Shown here: one piece after another, positions 24,223-34,695 of the stretch
Layout: every line of letters starts with the position of its first letter
Position numbering within the stretch: position 1 is the stretch's first letter
From: Hydnum rufescens UP504
Lineage: Eukaryota; Basidiomycota; Agaricomycetes; Cantharellales; Hydnaceae
Direction of reading: 5' to 3'
DNA length: 64,000 nt
Assembly (NCBI GenBank): GCA_014904985.1
Contig: MU128950.1
Coordinates: 85,252 to 149,251 of the forward strand
The notes under the pieces: model-generated
The model's input: only the letters and a program-made list of their open reading frames with translations
Databases searched by the model: none
Told to the model about the DNA's origin: nothing
Translations under genes and position numbers: made by a program

Positions 24223-24549
24223 TTGCATCCCCAGACCATTAATCTTTACCCACATGCCATACTTCCTCCATTCATTCCTCTTCCCACTCAGCTCTTGAAA
24301 GAACCTGAATCAACTCAGGACATTGTCAGTCGCCAAGCAACCCCTACCATGCAGCAGTTGCATGAATCCTCAGACTCTCCCACAGGGTCTCTCACCTCGA
24401 AAAGCACTCATTCTTCGTATCATCCTTCTCATTGGTCCTATTCTCCTTCCCAGCCTCCTTGCGTGCCCCGCAGCCTTCGTAAAATCAGTATACCGCGACC
24501 AGTAAAAATGCCAACTCTTACTGCACATGGCCATCCTATCGACAAGTGA
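24223..24549 (+). CDS. Hypothetical Pro/Ser-rich frame, 108 aa
   Basis: Starts ATG at 24223 and ends TGA at 24547-24549, overlapping the next frame in another phase. Composition is Pro/Ser/Thr/His-rich. It probably forms the N-terminal part of the same decayed protein as the 24546-25211 frame, separated by a frameshift. No domain recognised. Confidence 0.35.
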   Translation: MHPQTINLYPHAILPPFIPLPTQLLKEPESTQDIVSRQATPTMQQLHESSDSPTGSLTSKSTHSSYHPSHWSYSPSQPPCVPRSLRKISIPRPVKMPTLTAHGHPIDK

Positions 24550-25211
24550 TTATAGATCATGAGTACAATGCAGTGCAGAAACTTGACAAGATCCAATGCA
24601 AGTATGAAGAGAAGCAAAAGGAGGATATAAAGGACAATGCGGAACTACTTGACCAGTTAAGTCGTACCATCGCCAATCACAACCTCCAAATGGATTCTCT
24701 CATGCCACCCCTCTCTCTTCTTTCAGCAACCCTACATCAACGAGAAGCTGACCTCAAGGCAAAAGCCAAGGACCTTGACAAATGTGACCTCAAACTCTTA
24801 CAACACAAGCAGTGTGTAACCAATTGGCGCGATCAGCTACTCTATCCATCTATGTATCACCATGTTACCCAAGTCGACCATCTCACTAAAATATTTATCC
24901 AAGCAGCAGATATCGTGCGACAGCAGCATCACTTAGACACCCTGTATACAGCATTCCTCCTTCATCGTTGTATTGCTCCTGCACTCGCCAAGCTATCCAA
25001 ATCCCTCTGCACTTTGCATGATCTCGCCCCTTCCATCTTGACCGATGACCGAGCCATCAAATATTACAAGAAATATGTGCATGACATTCAGTATGACTTA
25101 AAGGACAATGAATGGGCTGAATTCAAGGACACCCTGACTACATATGAACTAACAGACCTTCCATCCAACCCAGTGACTGATGAATCGGACAACGACGTGA
25201 ATGGTTGGTAG
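24546..25211 (+). CDS. Hypothetical coiled-coil protein
   Basis: Open frame of 221 codons without an ATG at its start (first ATG at about 24690), so it probably continues an upstream frame. Residues 1-95 are rich in Lys, Gln, Glu, Asp and Leu in a heptad-like pattern and should form a coiled coil. The middle is His/Leu/Ala-rich helical, and the C-terminus is acidic ('DLPSNPVTDESDNDVNGW'). It is followed 320 bp later by an 18-nt A run. No enzymatic motif. It could be a Gag-like or accessory protein of a retroelement. Function unknown. Confidence 0.45.
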   Translation: MIIDHEYNAVQKLDKIQCKYEEKQKEDIKDNAELLDQLSRTIANHNLQMDSLMPPLSLLSATLHQREADLKAKAKDLDKCDLKLLQHKQCVTNWRDQLLYPSMYHHVTQVDHLTKIFIQAADIVRQQHHLDTLYTAFLLHRCIAPALAKLSKSLCTLHDLAPSILTDDRAIKYYKKYVHDIQYDLKDNEWAEFKDTLTTYELTDLPSNPVTDESDNDVNGW

Positions 25212-25529
25212 CCTGTCACCATGACTTGTCCTCATCTCGCAGTACATATGCCTTGTGCAGTCCTCCATCCTCTCCCCTTCCTGTCCCATCCTCTTTCTCT
25301 CTCTCATTAAAAACAAAAAGAAATATGTGCTTGCCCCAGTGTACCATCTCTCTTGCCTGAAGGAAAAACCCCTCCTTTGCCCTGTTTTCTCTCCATGTAA
25401 AAACCATGTCACCTGTTGGCAAAACAATGTTCATTTCTCCTAACTCTCATTTCTCTCAAAGTCTGAAAGCCTCTATGTCACTTGAATCCTTTTCTTAAGA
25501 CTGACCTCACCTGGTGATGTGGACTTGTC

Positions 25530-25547
25530 AAAAAAAAAAAAAAAAAA
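25530..25547 (+). repeat. Poly(A) run of 18
   Basis: Uninterrupted A run after ...GGACTTGTC, followed by A-rich sequence with repeated 'ACAAGTC' words. It lies 320 bp after the stop of the coiled-coil frame. Confidence 0.8.
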
Positions 25548-25859
25548 TCAATCAAAATCAAAAGAAAAACAACAAGTCAAAAGAAAAACAAAAGAAACAA
25601 GTCATAGCCCACATAAAAACAAAAAAATTCCACAAGTCCATAACAACAAAACCACACTAATTAGAAAACTCGCAACTTAACTGGCAAACAAAAATTAATC
25701 AGAATTTTGCCGAACCCAAACCCAAAACTGAACTGAGTGCCCTGAAAATCCAAAGGTCCTCTCAAGTCTAGACCATCTCAAATCCATTCATAAAAGCACT
25801 TCTCACACAAAAATTCCCTTCCTCATCCCATCCACTGACTCTAAAAGAACATATGTCAA

Positions 25860-27645
25860 AAACAATGCGACTTGTATAAATGCTTACCTAAAAAGGGGTA
25901 GAACACCATTGATTATGCCTACCAATGCATTTATCAACACCATTTCTGAAACCCACACAGAACTCTCATCCAACCTCAATGACGTATACATCCCGGATGA
26001 TACAATAGGACACATGATTTTCTTTGTGCAGCACATCAGGGACCAGAACGACCCAATTATAAATCTCCATGTTGGATGAAGAGGTTACTTTTGCCCCAAT
26101 GCAACAACCACAGTCCAAATGTATATGATCACCTGTATTGAATCATACTGCATAACCTGAGACTACTCCGATGACTCCAATTTTCATGTGAGGGTGGAGA
26201 TAAGAATGCTCATATATGGAAATGTCAATAGGAGGACAGTCTACCTTCCTACATTCACCCACTGACCTCCCGAATAAACCATCATTGTTGTTGTTGAATT
26301 GCCTCTAAAAATAAAAATCTTCCTCCATCATGAAAATGCCAGGCAAATGAAAAACACCAAAAATGGAAAAGGAGAACATAAACAGCAGGTCTGGTCATGT
26401 GTCAAAACCGAACAACTGGATACAAAAGTCATTGAAAAACACAGACCAAACGCCTTCATCTGCAATTCTAAAAACTCCCACTACAACCTTGAAAAAGCCA
26501 TGAGTTCAACCAGTATGTAAAAACCGCAATCATCAAGGACATTCATTAAACATTCAGGAACTCAGGCGATAATTCGAATTTGATGGATCAAATTCCTCTC
26601 TCATGTCAGGACTTTCAAATGTTGGGAGAAACTGAAATCAGCCTTGGAGCCTTCGTGACCAACTGCAATTCGCACTACCTGGCATAATGTGTAGGAGAAT
26701 TTGGCGTATTCTACCCCAACATCGAAAATGACACCGATCACTTCTATTATGCCTACTTAAGCCAAATCTGAATCAAGGACCTCAGTTCAGATGGTCACCT
26801 TCTCGTTCGAATCCACCTCATCCTCATAGTATTTGGTGAAATGGACAACAAGTGCCCAGACCCATACTTCACCCACACAATCCCCATCACCATTTGATCC
26901 TCTACGAAATAAAACACTGCCTCTGCCTGCACCCTGATGACATTGACATATGAGAAGATGACAGTGAAATATGAATGGAAGTGACCCTGCCAATCAATGA
27001 AGGAATCTGAATCCATGGAAAGCCTAAGTGAAATTAAAATGGACACATGATCAATTGGTCTATGGATGCAAAAGTGACATAAAAGCAAATTGAACGACTA
27101 TCCTCAAGGCACAAATCAAAAAGTGTTCACCATGCCATTGGAACTTCACATGATTATATATCAGCAATTTGATTACCCATACCCCAAACCATTCACTCAT
27201 CTCAAACCCCACACGATTATCCACTATTATCCAAATCCCCAAGTCGCATTTGATGGTGTTATAAAGACAAAAAGAGTCGACTGGACAACATACAAGTTCA
27301 GAGAACCGCATAACAATCGACCCTCGATATGCCATGATCTTGAAATTCAATTTGCCCTTCTCTGTGTTCCAGAAAACATGACTGTGCCCCATCGAACCTT
27401 CTCCACAGATGCTCTTGACCTCCACCCTAATGATATCATTCAAAGTGGGTATTCGCTTAAAAATCCTAGGACAATACAAAGGAAAAACTATTAAAAACGC
27501 GGATATTAAAGACCCTTACCCAACAATAAGTGACTTCTATCACCAAATTCAAAGCATAAACTTGCAGGAAATCTCGCTTTGGTTCGAAGGATGGACATGG
27601 TGGTTCTACACAAGGAGGCACAATCAGATCTCAATCGTATAACTG
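25860..27645 (+). pseudogene. F2 downstream ORF, decayed
   Basis: A chain of + strand frames broken by TGA/TAA. The best part is 27090-27494, then in another phase 27409-27642 ending 'ISLWFEGWTWWFYTRR'. The last 200 bp recur at 52879-53080 beside another F2 LTR, with the same Trp-rich motif (WFEGWKWWYYTR in the equivalent frame) despite base changes. This suggests a third ORF at the 3' end of the F2 family, between pol and the 3' LTR. No similarity to a named domain seen. Confidence 0.4.
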
Positions 27646-27662
27646 TGGAAAAAGGCAAATGA

Positions 27663-27698
27663 CATTGCAAGGGGCTGCAATTAAAAGTGTTCACCATC
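27663..27698 (+). other. Purine-rich tract before the F2 3' LTR
   Basis: CATTGCAAGGGGCTGCAATT followed by AAAAGTGTTCACCATC immediately precedes TGTGGAAG. The same words precede the LTR at 53140. It is a candidate polypurine-type primer region, although only AAGGGG is truly purine. Confidence 0.45.
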
Positions 27699-29369
27699 TG
27701 TGGAAGATAAAAACATCCAGTATCAGAAAATGCGAAATCACACCACTCCCAGCCTTTGGACAATCACATGACCAATTATGAAATTAATTATGGCTATGCA
27801 CAGAAATCAAATTCATTCTATAACTCCATCAGTTTTGATCAGAGAGGTACACCCATATAACGCTTAGAAAGCTATGATTCACACCTTTTGAACGGTACCA
27901 AACACAAGTTGAATGGACCAAAACTGCACTCTCCAGACCAATTTTACTATCAAAATATGGAATTTCCAGTAAAAAACAAATTTCTCCGTCAGTTCGCATC
28001 CAATCCTCTCAGAACAACCGCACCTAGAAAGATATAAAAGATCCGCATCCAACGGTACCGAGCACACGAAGAACAGATCAAAACCGACCTCTACAGAATG
28101 ATCTTACTATCAGAATCAACACCCATCAGTAAAAAATGAATTTCTCTGTCAGTTTACACTGGATCTGCTCGGAACCACTGCGCCAGAAAGCTGTTAAAAA
28201 TACGCATCTAATGATACCAAGAAAGTCTATATGGATGCAAACTGCTGTTTCTGCATCAAATCCCATCCCATGCACTTGTCCCCATTATCAACCAGCAACA
28301 AAACACCTTAACCATTGGACTATGCTCAAATTAATCTCCAAAACCCAGAGATATCCTTTCATTTCGCCTCCAGAATGCTCCACATGGTCAGTGACCTCAT
28401 GCTCCAAGCATTCCACATGCTCTGCAAATTGGTGACATCACCCCTCCTCATGATTCCTTTTGTTCTCTTTATGAATGACATCACTATGACATCACCTCCT
28501 CATGATTCCTTTTGTTCTCCTTATGCATGACTCAGCTATGACCGCATTATGACATCATCTTGTTATTTTTCTTTTGTTCTCACCTATGACTCACATATGA
28601 CTCACCCATGAGGGAGTCATATTTCTTAAACACAGCCACCTTCAGAAAGGTATAAAAGCTGGTAGATTTCCTGTATCCCCCATCATCTCCTCTCTGGAAA
28701 TCATCTCTGTCAACCACTGTCAACTTTTCTGCTTGCCTCTAAAGAACAGTCTATCTATAAGCCATCTGGAGCTAAGTCATCTTCAAGGTTGTTGAGACAA
28801 AGCCACTGGTAGCCCTCTATGCAAATCACTAAAGCCAAGGACAGCTGCAGGACCTAAGGTTAGAGTTGCTGGACATCCAAGGAAAAGTAAGCATAACAAA
28901 ATACAAATCAGGTTTTGAAGAAAGGAAGAAAGATACTAACAAGACTAACCAAGCACTGACCAGTCTGTAGCCCACAGATATCTGCATTTTGACCAGGAGA
29001 ACGTAAACAAGAATACACAAATATCAGTAAATGAACCAACACAACACAAACAATGTATAAGCCTTTCCACAAGCATCCAGATGTATAAGCCTTTCCATAA
29101 GCATCCCACACGATGTATAAGCCTTCCTACAAGCATCACAGACATATAAGCCTTTCTATAAGCATCCCAAATGATATATCATTGACTACAGCTAGTCCAT
29201 ATCCCTTCCTATTCTCCACTGAACACCATACACATCTTGCAGAGTGTGATCAACCATTGAAGTGAACCAACCCAATGAATAACAACAGAAATAACAGTCT
29301 CCCATCTACACACTGGCTGAACCAGATTTTGATTTGACAGTCATTGGAGCTCCCAACCCTTCTTCTATA
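27699..29369 (+). mobile_element. F2 LTR (copy c), probable 3' LTR
   Basis: TGTGGAAGATAAAAAC...CTTCTTCTATA, full length, TATAAAA at 28651. It is preceded by F2 internal sequence and followed directly by unrelated pseudogene sequence (CCGTGTAAG). Confidence 0.8.
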
Positions 29370-30111
29370 CCGTGTAAGTGCTGTGAGTGGTAAGGGAAGT
29401 GGGATTGACTTCTGGGGTAGCTTGGGTGAGCCATTTGAGCATAGTCCGGTGGTGGCCCCCAAAAGGTATCTGGACATTGAACTTAATGGGGTCCTGGTAG
29501 GATAGGTGCCTCCTAAGTAGTGAATCCAATTTTCGCATGGCCTTGAGTAATTCTTTGGTGTTGAAAGCCATGGGTAGGCATAGATACTCAATTCATCTGG
29601 AGAAGAGTGTCAGGATCTCCTTCAGGGTGAGAAGGTACCTGGACATTAAACTCTGAGACAGCCCTTGAACCTGTGGGGGGCCATTGGGGTGGAAAAGCTT
29701 AATTAGATCGGCAGATTTGAAGTTCGCGCCCAGGGGTCATGAAGGGCTGCCTTTTACTAGGATAGGTTGAGGGGGTGGGCAGAGTCCTAGTCTCTCACAG
29801 ATCCTTGCAGATAGTACCTCGAGTACTCGTTCCAAGACTTCAGGGCTCCAGGGGTGGTAGAGGCTTTCATCGTATCGCCATGCTTGCACTGAGGGCTTGG
29901 AGGGATAGAACTTGGCAGCTAATTTTTGACTTTCCAATGCCCTATGTGCATGATCTCTTTCCATGAAGATGAGAGTGAGATGGGGCTCCTTGTAGAGCCA
30001 TTGCTTAACCCCTGAGCCATATTGTTTGAGTAGTTCCTCCTCTAAGCATCCTTCTGACTTCAGGTACACAAATGGGTAGAATTCCAATCTCTTATGGGGC
30101 ATAAATAACAC
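29370..30111 (-). pseudogene. Unknown conserved-looking protein, truncated
   Basis: One minus-strand frame runs from 30111 to the F2 LTR edge, interrupted by only two stops (TGA at 29739-29737 and 29595-29593). Both are TGA where CGA would restore the frame. Residues include 'HLTLIFMERDHAHRALESQK', 'YDESLYHPWSPEVLERVLEV' and 'RHLSYQDPIKFNVQIPFGGH'. It looks like an ordinary folded protein of about 250 codons cut at its C-terminus by the LTR. I cannot name the family. Confidence 0.55.
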
Positions 30112-30210
30112 TCTTATTTACTGCACTCTAGGGTTTTTCAATCATGTCTGGGTAGCCTTATCTCTATTTTCCCCTGGTCCCCTGCTGCAGTATGGAGGAC
30201 CCCCCACACC

Positions 30211-30690
30211 AATTTGGCTGAAAATTGGTGGAAACATTCTACCCATCCCTCTCATCATTCCCTTAAAATTTCACCCAATTCCCATGCACAGATCTTGTGT
30301 AATTCACACTGCAATCTTTCAATTCCAAGCCTTCCAGTCACTTTAGGGGATATAATATTCCTGGCACCAATTTGGCTGAAAATTCGTGAAAACTTTCCAG
30401 ATACTATTGTCATCATCTCCTTAAAATTTCAGCCAATTCCTATGCATAGACCTTGTGCAATGGACAGGGGAAGGTTTCTATAACACACCTTTCAATCACT
30501 TTGGGGGATGCAAGTTCCCCCTCACTAATTCAGTTGAAAATTGGTGGAAATTTTCTACATACTATCCTCATCATCTCCCAGAAATTTCAACAAATTCAAA
30601 TGCATGGATCTTGTGTAATGGATGAGGCAAGGTCTCTAGGACAAGCCTTCCCATCACTTCAGGGCTGGCACTTTGTGTTCTTTGCTCTTC
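30211..30690. repeat. Three degenerate tandem repeats of about 155 bp
   Basis: Units start near 30211, 30365 and 30524. Each begins CCAATTTGGCTGAAAATT or a variant, continues with ATCATC/TCATTC..AAATTTCA and ATGCAyAGAyCTTGTG, and ends in CACTTyrGGG. Similarity drops from unit 1 to unit 3. Confidence 0.75.
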
Positions 30691-30799
30691 ACCAGGTTTT
30701 ATTATATTTCTGAGGCCCTCAGGAACTAAGGGTGGGGTGGCTGTGCTGGTTAAAACAGATAAGGCTATGTCACTTAAAAAAAAATCAACTACAGTATGT

Positions 30800-30960
30800 G
30801 GCAAAGGGAACTACTGTCTGGGCCATGCTGCAATGTGGGCACCAAAGAAATATAAATACAAATGAATCAAACTAAATCTTTCCTAATCTGACAAATCTGG
30901 GCAAGGAAGGAAGAGAGAGGGTGGATAGATTATCCACTGGTGTTAATCCAGGAGTATCCA
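30800..30960 (-). mobile_element. Diverged F3-like LTR fragment
   Basis: GGGCCATGCTGCAATGTGGG, then CACCAAAGAAATATAAATAC and TCTGGGCAAGGAAGG, parallels the 3' end of the F3 LTR (read on minus) with many substitutions. The fragment may extend to about 31330 but similarity is not clear there. Confidence 0.45.
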
Positions 30961-31339
30961 AATTAGTAGTTGAATGGCAGCCCAAGGAGGGAATTACAAA
31001 TTGGCCTTTATCCTGTAGCCTGTTAATAATAGGTGACAGGTAGTCCCATGGGAAGTCAATTGATGGAGAGAAATTGGCTTCAGGCCCTTGGGGATTGGAG
31101 AGATCTCAGGGACCAGTGTAGACAGGAGTATTCATGTATCCAGGTCACACTGTGAACAGCAGGTAAAAAGATACATTGTTGTGTCCTGCTGTGACTAGCT
31201 ATCATGAAGCTGCTTATGTAATAAGAGACAAATCAGCTAGAAGCAGGCTGGTGAACCATATTTCCTATGGTATGTATCAAATCTCTGGCACTATTTGATC
31301 CCTAGCTAGGCATAGGAACAATGGGAAATTGGTATTTAA

Positions 31340-31640
31340 ATACCAGAAAATGAGCATGAATAATGTCAAGATGGGTATTCCATTTGATATTCCATCTCCT
31401 GTTTCACCAATTTTTTATTTACTCCTATTCCTTATTTGGCTAGCATGATTCATGGCACCTGGAGATTAATCTCCTAATGCCTTATATACACCTCAGAGAT
31501 CCAGAGGATCTCCCTCAGTTTGACACCTGGGAACTCTAGGTATTTCCTCTTTTGTCCTTCCTTCTGTATCTGTCCATTTCCTTAGTTTGACACCTCAGAA
31601 CTCTGGATATCACCCTCTGTGTGATTTCACTGTAGATATT
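31340..31640 (+). repeat. Dispersed repeat, pairs with 37960-38240
   Basis: ATTCCATCTCCTG, CTATTCCTTATTTGGCTAG, GAGATTAATC, CAGTTTGACACC and AACTCTGGATATCACCC occur in the same order and orientation in both places, so this is likely an old LTR or SINE-like fragment. No ends defined. Confidence 0.55.
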
Positions 31641-32040
31641 TCACACATGGGGCCCCATTGCACCCAAACAAGGCCCCAGAATGAGCCCTTAACCAAACCA
31701 GTCAGCCATAATTGTATATCTAGTTAGGCCCTTTTGCCTTGCTTTTATTCAGTCTAAGAGTGGGCTTTTAGGTGGGGCCCCCTGGGGTCCACTGGGTGAT
31801 TTCATGGCATGAGACAAGGGACCCCATGGAGCCCCTAGGGGCCCCTCACCTTAGACTGGGACTTAGAGATTCTCAGACTTGCAGGACAGTGGGTCATATG
31901 GGCTTATCAGGGATAATATGCTCCGTCTATAATTATTTATTTATTATCACTATATTATACATATGTACCCCCAGTTTCATTCAGTAGTCCCATGTTTTGT
32001 TCTTATTTACTTGTTTATTTATTTATTTATTTAAAAAACA
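31641..32040. other. Flank of the hairpin array
   Basis: No gene seen. It contains GGGGCCCCCTGG near 31775, the same word that begins the sequence after the last right-hand intron at 37193 (mirrored), plus ATTT-rich sequence at 32010-32035. Confidence 0.3.
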
Positions 32041-32155
32041 ACTATCTAATAGCACCACACCCACTTGGGTGGGTGTGTGGTACTAGGGGTGTGCCTTGGC
32101 ACTTCACCATTGGGTGTGGGTCATGGGTTGTGTTTGCCATGCTTCAATTTGGATC

Positions 32156-32250
32156 CTAGTTAGTAAAAAAACTAAGTGATGCAAAAGGAGCAACTTGCAC
32201 TGCTCCTTTTGCATTGTTGCAGATATAGAAATTTAAAAAAAAATGGCTTG
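32156..32250 (-). other. Array intron L1 (decayed donor)
   Basis: The acceptor and branch point read ACTAACTAG on minus. Type A hairpin at 32181-32212 has perfect 12-bp arms (GCAAAAGGAGCA/TGCTCCTTTTGC). No good donor follows the B hairpin at 32254-32285, so this module looks dead. B hairpin of the next unit out is at 32053-32080. Confidence 0.55.
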
Positions 32251-32420
32251 TAGTACCACACACCCACCAAAGTGGGTATGTGGTACTGTTTTGTACTGTG
32301 GTCATGCAGTTTGTACTCAGTACTGGGGCTGGTCATCATCTAGGGGGTTTGCAGGTTTTGTTTGGGGGGTGCATGTTTGTATGGTGGGGTCTCAGGTCTT
32401 GATTGAGGGCTCAAAAGATA

Positions 32421-32526
32421 CTTATGATAATAAGTAATAAGTTAGTAAAAAAAGAAAAACCACACAAAAGGAGCAGCACATGCTGCTCCTTTTGTGCAGT
32501 CACACTAATAGAGGGCAAATACTTAC
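32421..32526 (-). other. Array intron L2, 106 nt
   Basis: Donor GTAAGTATTT, branch ACTAAC, acceptor ATCATAAG. Type A hairpin at 32463-32496 with 16-bp perfect arms around CA. Exon B hairpin at 32537-32561. Confidence 0.75.
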
Positions 32527-32641
32527 TTTAAAAATTACCACACCTGCTGAAGTGGGTGTGGGGTTCATCCCAGGCTTCTGTGGCCTCACGTTGTGTTCTG
32601 TCATTCTCAGGTTTCATATTGGGGGTGGGGGCAGATGAAAC

Positions 32642-32736
32642 CTATGGTACAGAATAATATGTTAGTAAAAAAAAAAGAAAAGCTACACCACAGGAGCAGC
32701 ATATGCTGCTCCTTTGGTGCAATTGTATTTATTTAC
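32642..32736 (-). other. Array intron L3, 95 nt
   Basis: Donor GTAAAT, branch ACTAAC, acceptor ACCATAG. Type A hairpin at 32686-32719, one mismatch. Exon B hairpin at 32744-32772. Confidence 0.75.
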
Positions 32737-32944
32737 CTTAATTACCACATACCTGCTTTGGTGGGTGTGTGGTTCATCTTGGGGTTCTGCAGTCTTGCAT
32801 TGTGGGTCCCTGTTCCTGGGTTTTGTCTGGTGGGTGTCTCTTGGCTGGTTGTTGTTGGCGGGCTTCATTTGGCATTTGCTTGGCTGGTCGTGGTGTCATT
32901 TCCTAGGGGGGGGGGTTCATGTGGCAGGTGGTTGAGGTGATAAC

Positions 32945-33050
32945 CTAGAATAAATGTAAGGTGTTAGTTAAAAATTAAAATTACAATGTATGCAAAAAGA
33001 GCAGCAAGAGCTGCTCTTTTTGCATCATTGGGGGGTGCACTATTACATAC
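32945..33050 (-). other. Array intron L4, 106 nt
   Basis: Donor GTATGT, branch ACTAAC, acceptor TTCTAG. Type A hairpin at 32991-33024, perfect 15-bp arms. Exon B hairpin at 33062-33089, perfect 12-bp arms. Confidence 0.85.
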
Positions 33051-33178
33051 CTTGTATAGAACCACACACCTGCTACTGCAGGTGTGTGGCTCTTCTCTTC
33101 ATGTGGTGCATCATCATTTGCAGGGGTGTTGTTGTTCTGGGGGGGGCTTGCTTTGTGGGTCTTCATTTGCAATGATAC

Positions 33179-33272
33179 CTAGAATAAAAAATCATTAGTT
33201 AAAAAATTAAAAGCAACACAAAAAGAGCAGCTTTTGCTGCTCTTTTTGTGTCATTGGGGGTACATTACATAC
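33179..33272 (-). other. Array intron L5, 94 nt
   Basis: Donor GTATGT, branch ACTAAT, acceptor TTCTAG. Type A hairpin at 33216-33251, perfect 16-bp arms. B hairpin at 33287-33314 pairs a CCTGC arm with a GTGGG arm, a mixed state between the two B forms. Confidence 0.85.
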
Positions 33273-33413
33273 CAACAAGTATAGAACCACACACCTGCTA
33301 CTGTGGGTGTGTGGTTTGTCTCTTCATGTGGCATGTCATCATTTGCAGACCCTGTTTGCAGGCATGTTATCATTCTGGGGGGTTGCTTCATGGGTCTTCA
33401 TTTGTGACAATAC

Positions 33414-33522
33414 CTATAATATTATATTATATTATTAGTTAGAAAATGCAAAGTGATGCAAAAAGAGCAGCCAAAGCTGCTCTTGTTGCATGGCTGCATC
33501 TATTGGGGGGGAGGAGACTCAC
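33414..33522 (-). other. Array intron L6, 109 nt
   Basis: Donor GTGAGT, branch CTAACTAAT, acceptor TTATAG. Type A hairpin at 33456-33491, one mismatch. B hairpin at 33533-33558, perfect with no loop. Confidence 0.85.
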
Positions 33523-33605
33523 CTTAAATAGTACCACACCCACTGCAGTGGGTGTGGTTCCTGGGCCCACTCATTGGGCAGCCTGTCATTTGTTTTGGTT
33601 TTGAT

Positions 33606-33710
33606 CTGGAGTAATAAAGGCTATGTTAGTACAAAAATTCACAGCCATGCAAAAAGAGTAGCTTGTGCTACTCTTTTGCACTATTGTATTGACTGAGACA
33701 AAACTCTTAC
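33606..33710 (-). other. Array intron L7, 105 nt, nearest the centre
   Basis: Donor GTAAGA, branch ACTAAC, acceptor CTCCAG. Type A hairpin at 33648-33680 carries the compensated pair GAGTAGC/GCTACTC instead of GAGCAGC/GCTGCTC. B hairpin at 33718-33745. Confidence 0.8.
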
Positions 33711-33847
33711 CTTATGACCATACACCCACATCAGTGGGTGTGTGGTTGTGTGGTCATGGTTGTGTGGTTGTGGTTGTGTGCTGTTGCTGTTGTGTTGTGG
33801 TCATGCAGTCACATTTCTGTTGCTGGGTGTGGCTGCATAGTTGTGAA

Positions 33848-34491
33848 ATTCAATGCTGGCAATTGCTGATATTCAAGAAGCACCCAAGTGCTGGTGCTGC
33901 AAGCACAGTACACAATAGTACCAAGCATGTATATTTAAAAATAAATACTATATAATAAACATTTGTCCACAAAAACCTGAAGAAGATGATGATAATGAGT
34001 CAGAGCTCAATGAGATGGCTAATTGCAGAGTGGATTGGGCCACTTCTACACATCAGAATTGGCCCAAATTTAAATATAGTAGTGTTATATATACACTCTA
34101 CATGAGCAATTGATTATCTCAGATGATTCTTGCATTTTTCAATTTTTCATGCCTTCAATTCCCTAAATAGGGAATTGAAGGTGTCAAAAATTGCAAAATG
34201 CAAGAATCATCTGAGATAATCAATCACCCATGTAGAGTGTATATATAACACTACTATATTGAAATTTGGGCCAATTCTGATGTGTAGAAGTGGCCCAATC
34301 CACTCTGCAATTAGCCATCTCATGCCTTATTGAGCTCTGACTCATTATCATTGTCTTCTTCAGGTTTTCCTGGACAAATATTTATTATATAGTATTTATT
34401 TTAAATATACATGCTTGGTACTATTGTGTACTGTGCTTGCAGTGCCAGCACTTGGGGCACTTCTTGAATATTGGCAATTGCCAGTGTTGAA
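33848..34491. repeat. Central palindrome of about 640 bp
   Basis: Arms of about 320 bp are inverted copies with a few substitutions and small indels, meeting at CCCTAAATAGGG (34161-34172). Shared landmarks include TGAGTCAGAGCTCAAT, GGATTGGGCCACTTCTACAC, GTGTTATATATACACTC and TTGGTACTATTGTGTACTG. Beyond the arms the sequences diverge but both lead into the first B hairpin and intron of each array. A shared bidirectional promoter inside the palindrome would explain the layout; TATATATA is present in both arms. Confidence 0.85.
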
Positions 34492-34590
34492 TCTGCATCT
34501 TGCTTCCTGTCTCCACAACCACAACAAGCAGCCACCCAAAAAGGCAAGCACATGACCACACACCCACTGCTGCAGGTGTGTGGTCACAAG

Positions 34591-34695
34591 GTGAGTCCTT
34601 TTTTCCAGTAGATACAATGGCACAAAAGAGCAGTGAAAGCTGCTCTTTTTGTGCTGCTTTGGAATTTTTTACTAATGTGCCTTTATTTATTTTAG
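34591..34695 (+). other. Array intron R1, 105 nt
   Basis: Donor GTGAGT, branch ACTAAT, acceptor TTTTAG. Type A hairpin at 34620-34654. Exon B hairpin at 34554-34585. Confidence 0.85.

Larger units (their letters stand above)
9551..29369 (+). mobile_element. Composite gypsy element F2 with nested F3
   Basis: Two long LTRs in the same orientation (9551-11216 and 27699-29369) bracket decayed gag (11217-13499), protease and reverse transcriptase (21378-23280) and a long 3' internal region. A minus-strand F3 chromovirus (13500-21377) interrupts it. Placing both LTRs in one element is inference: no clear target duplication flanks them, and the internal part from 23.5 to 27.7 kb may include another insertion. 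Confidence 0.55.

Noticed and set aside
32593..33955. Plus-strand hydrophobic Trp/Val/Cys-rich ORFs in the left array
   Set aside because: They are the antisense of Thr/His/Asn-rich exons. The splice signals there read on the minus strand.
33848..34491. Central palindrome as a transposon with terminal inverted repeats
   Set aside because: There is almost no interior between the arms and no target duplication at the outer edges. The outer edges grade into array exons rather than ending sharply.
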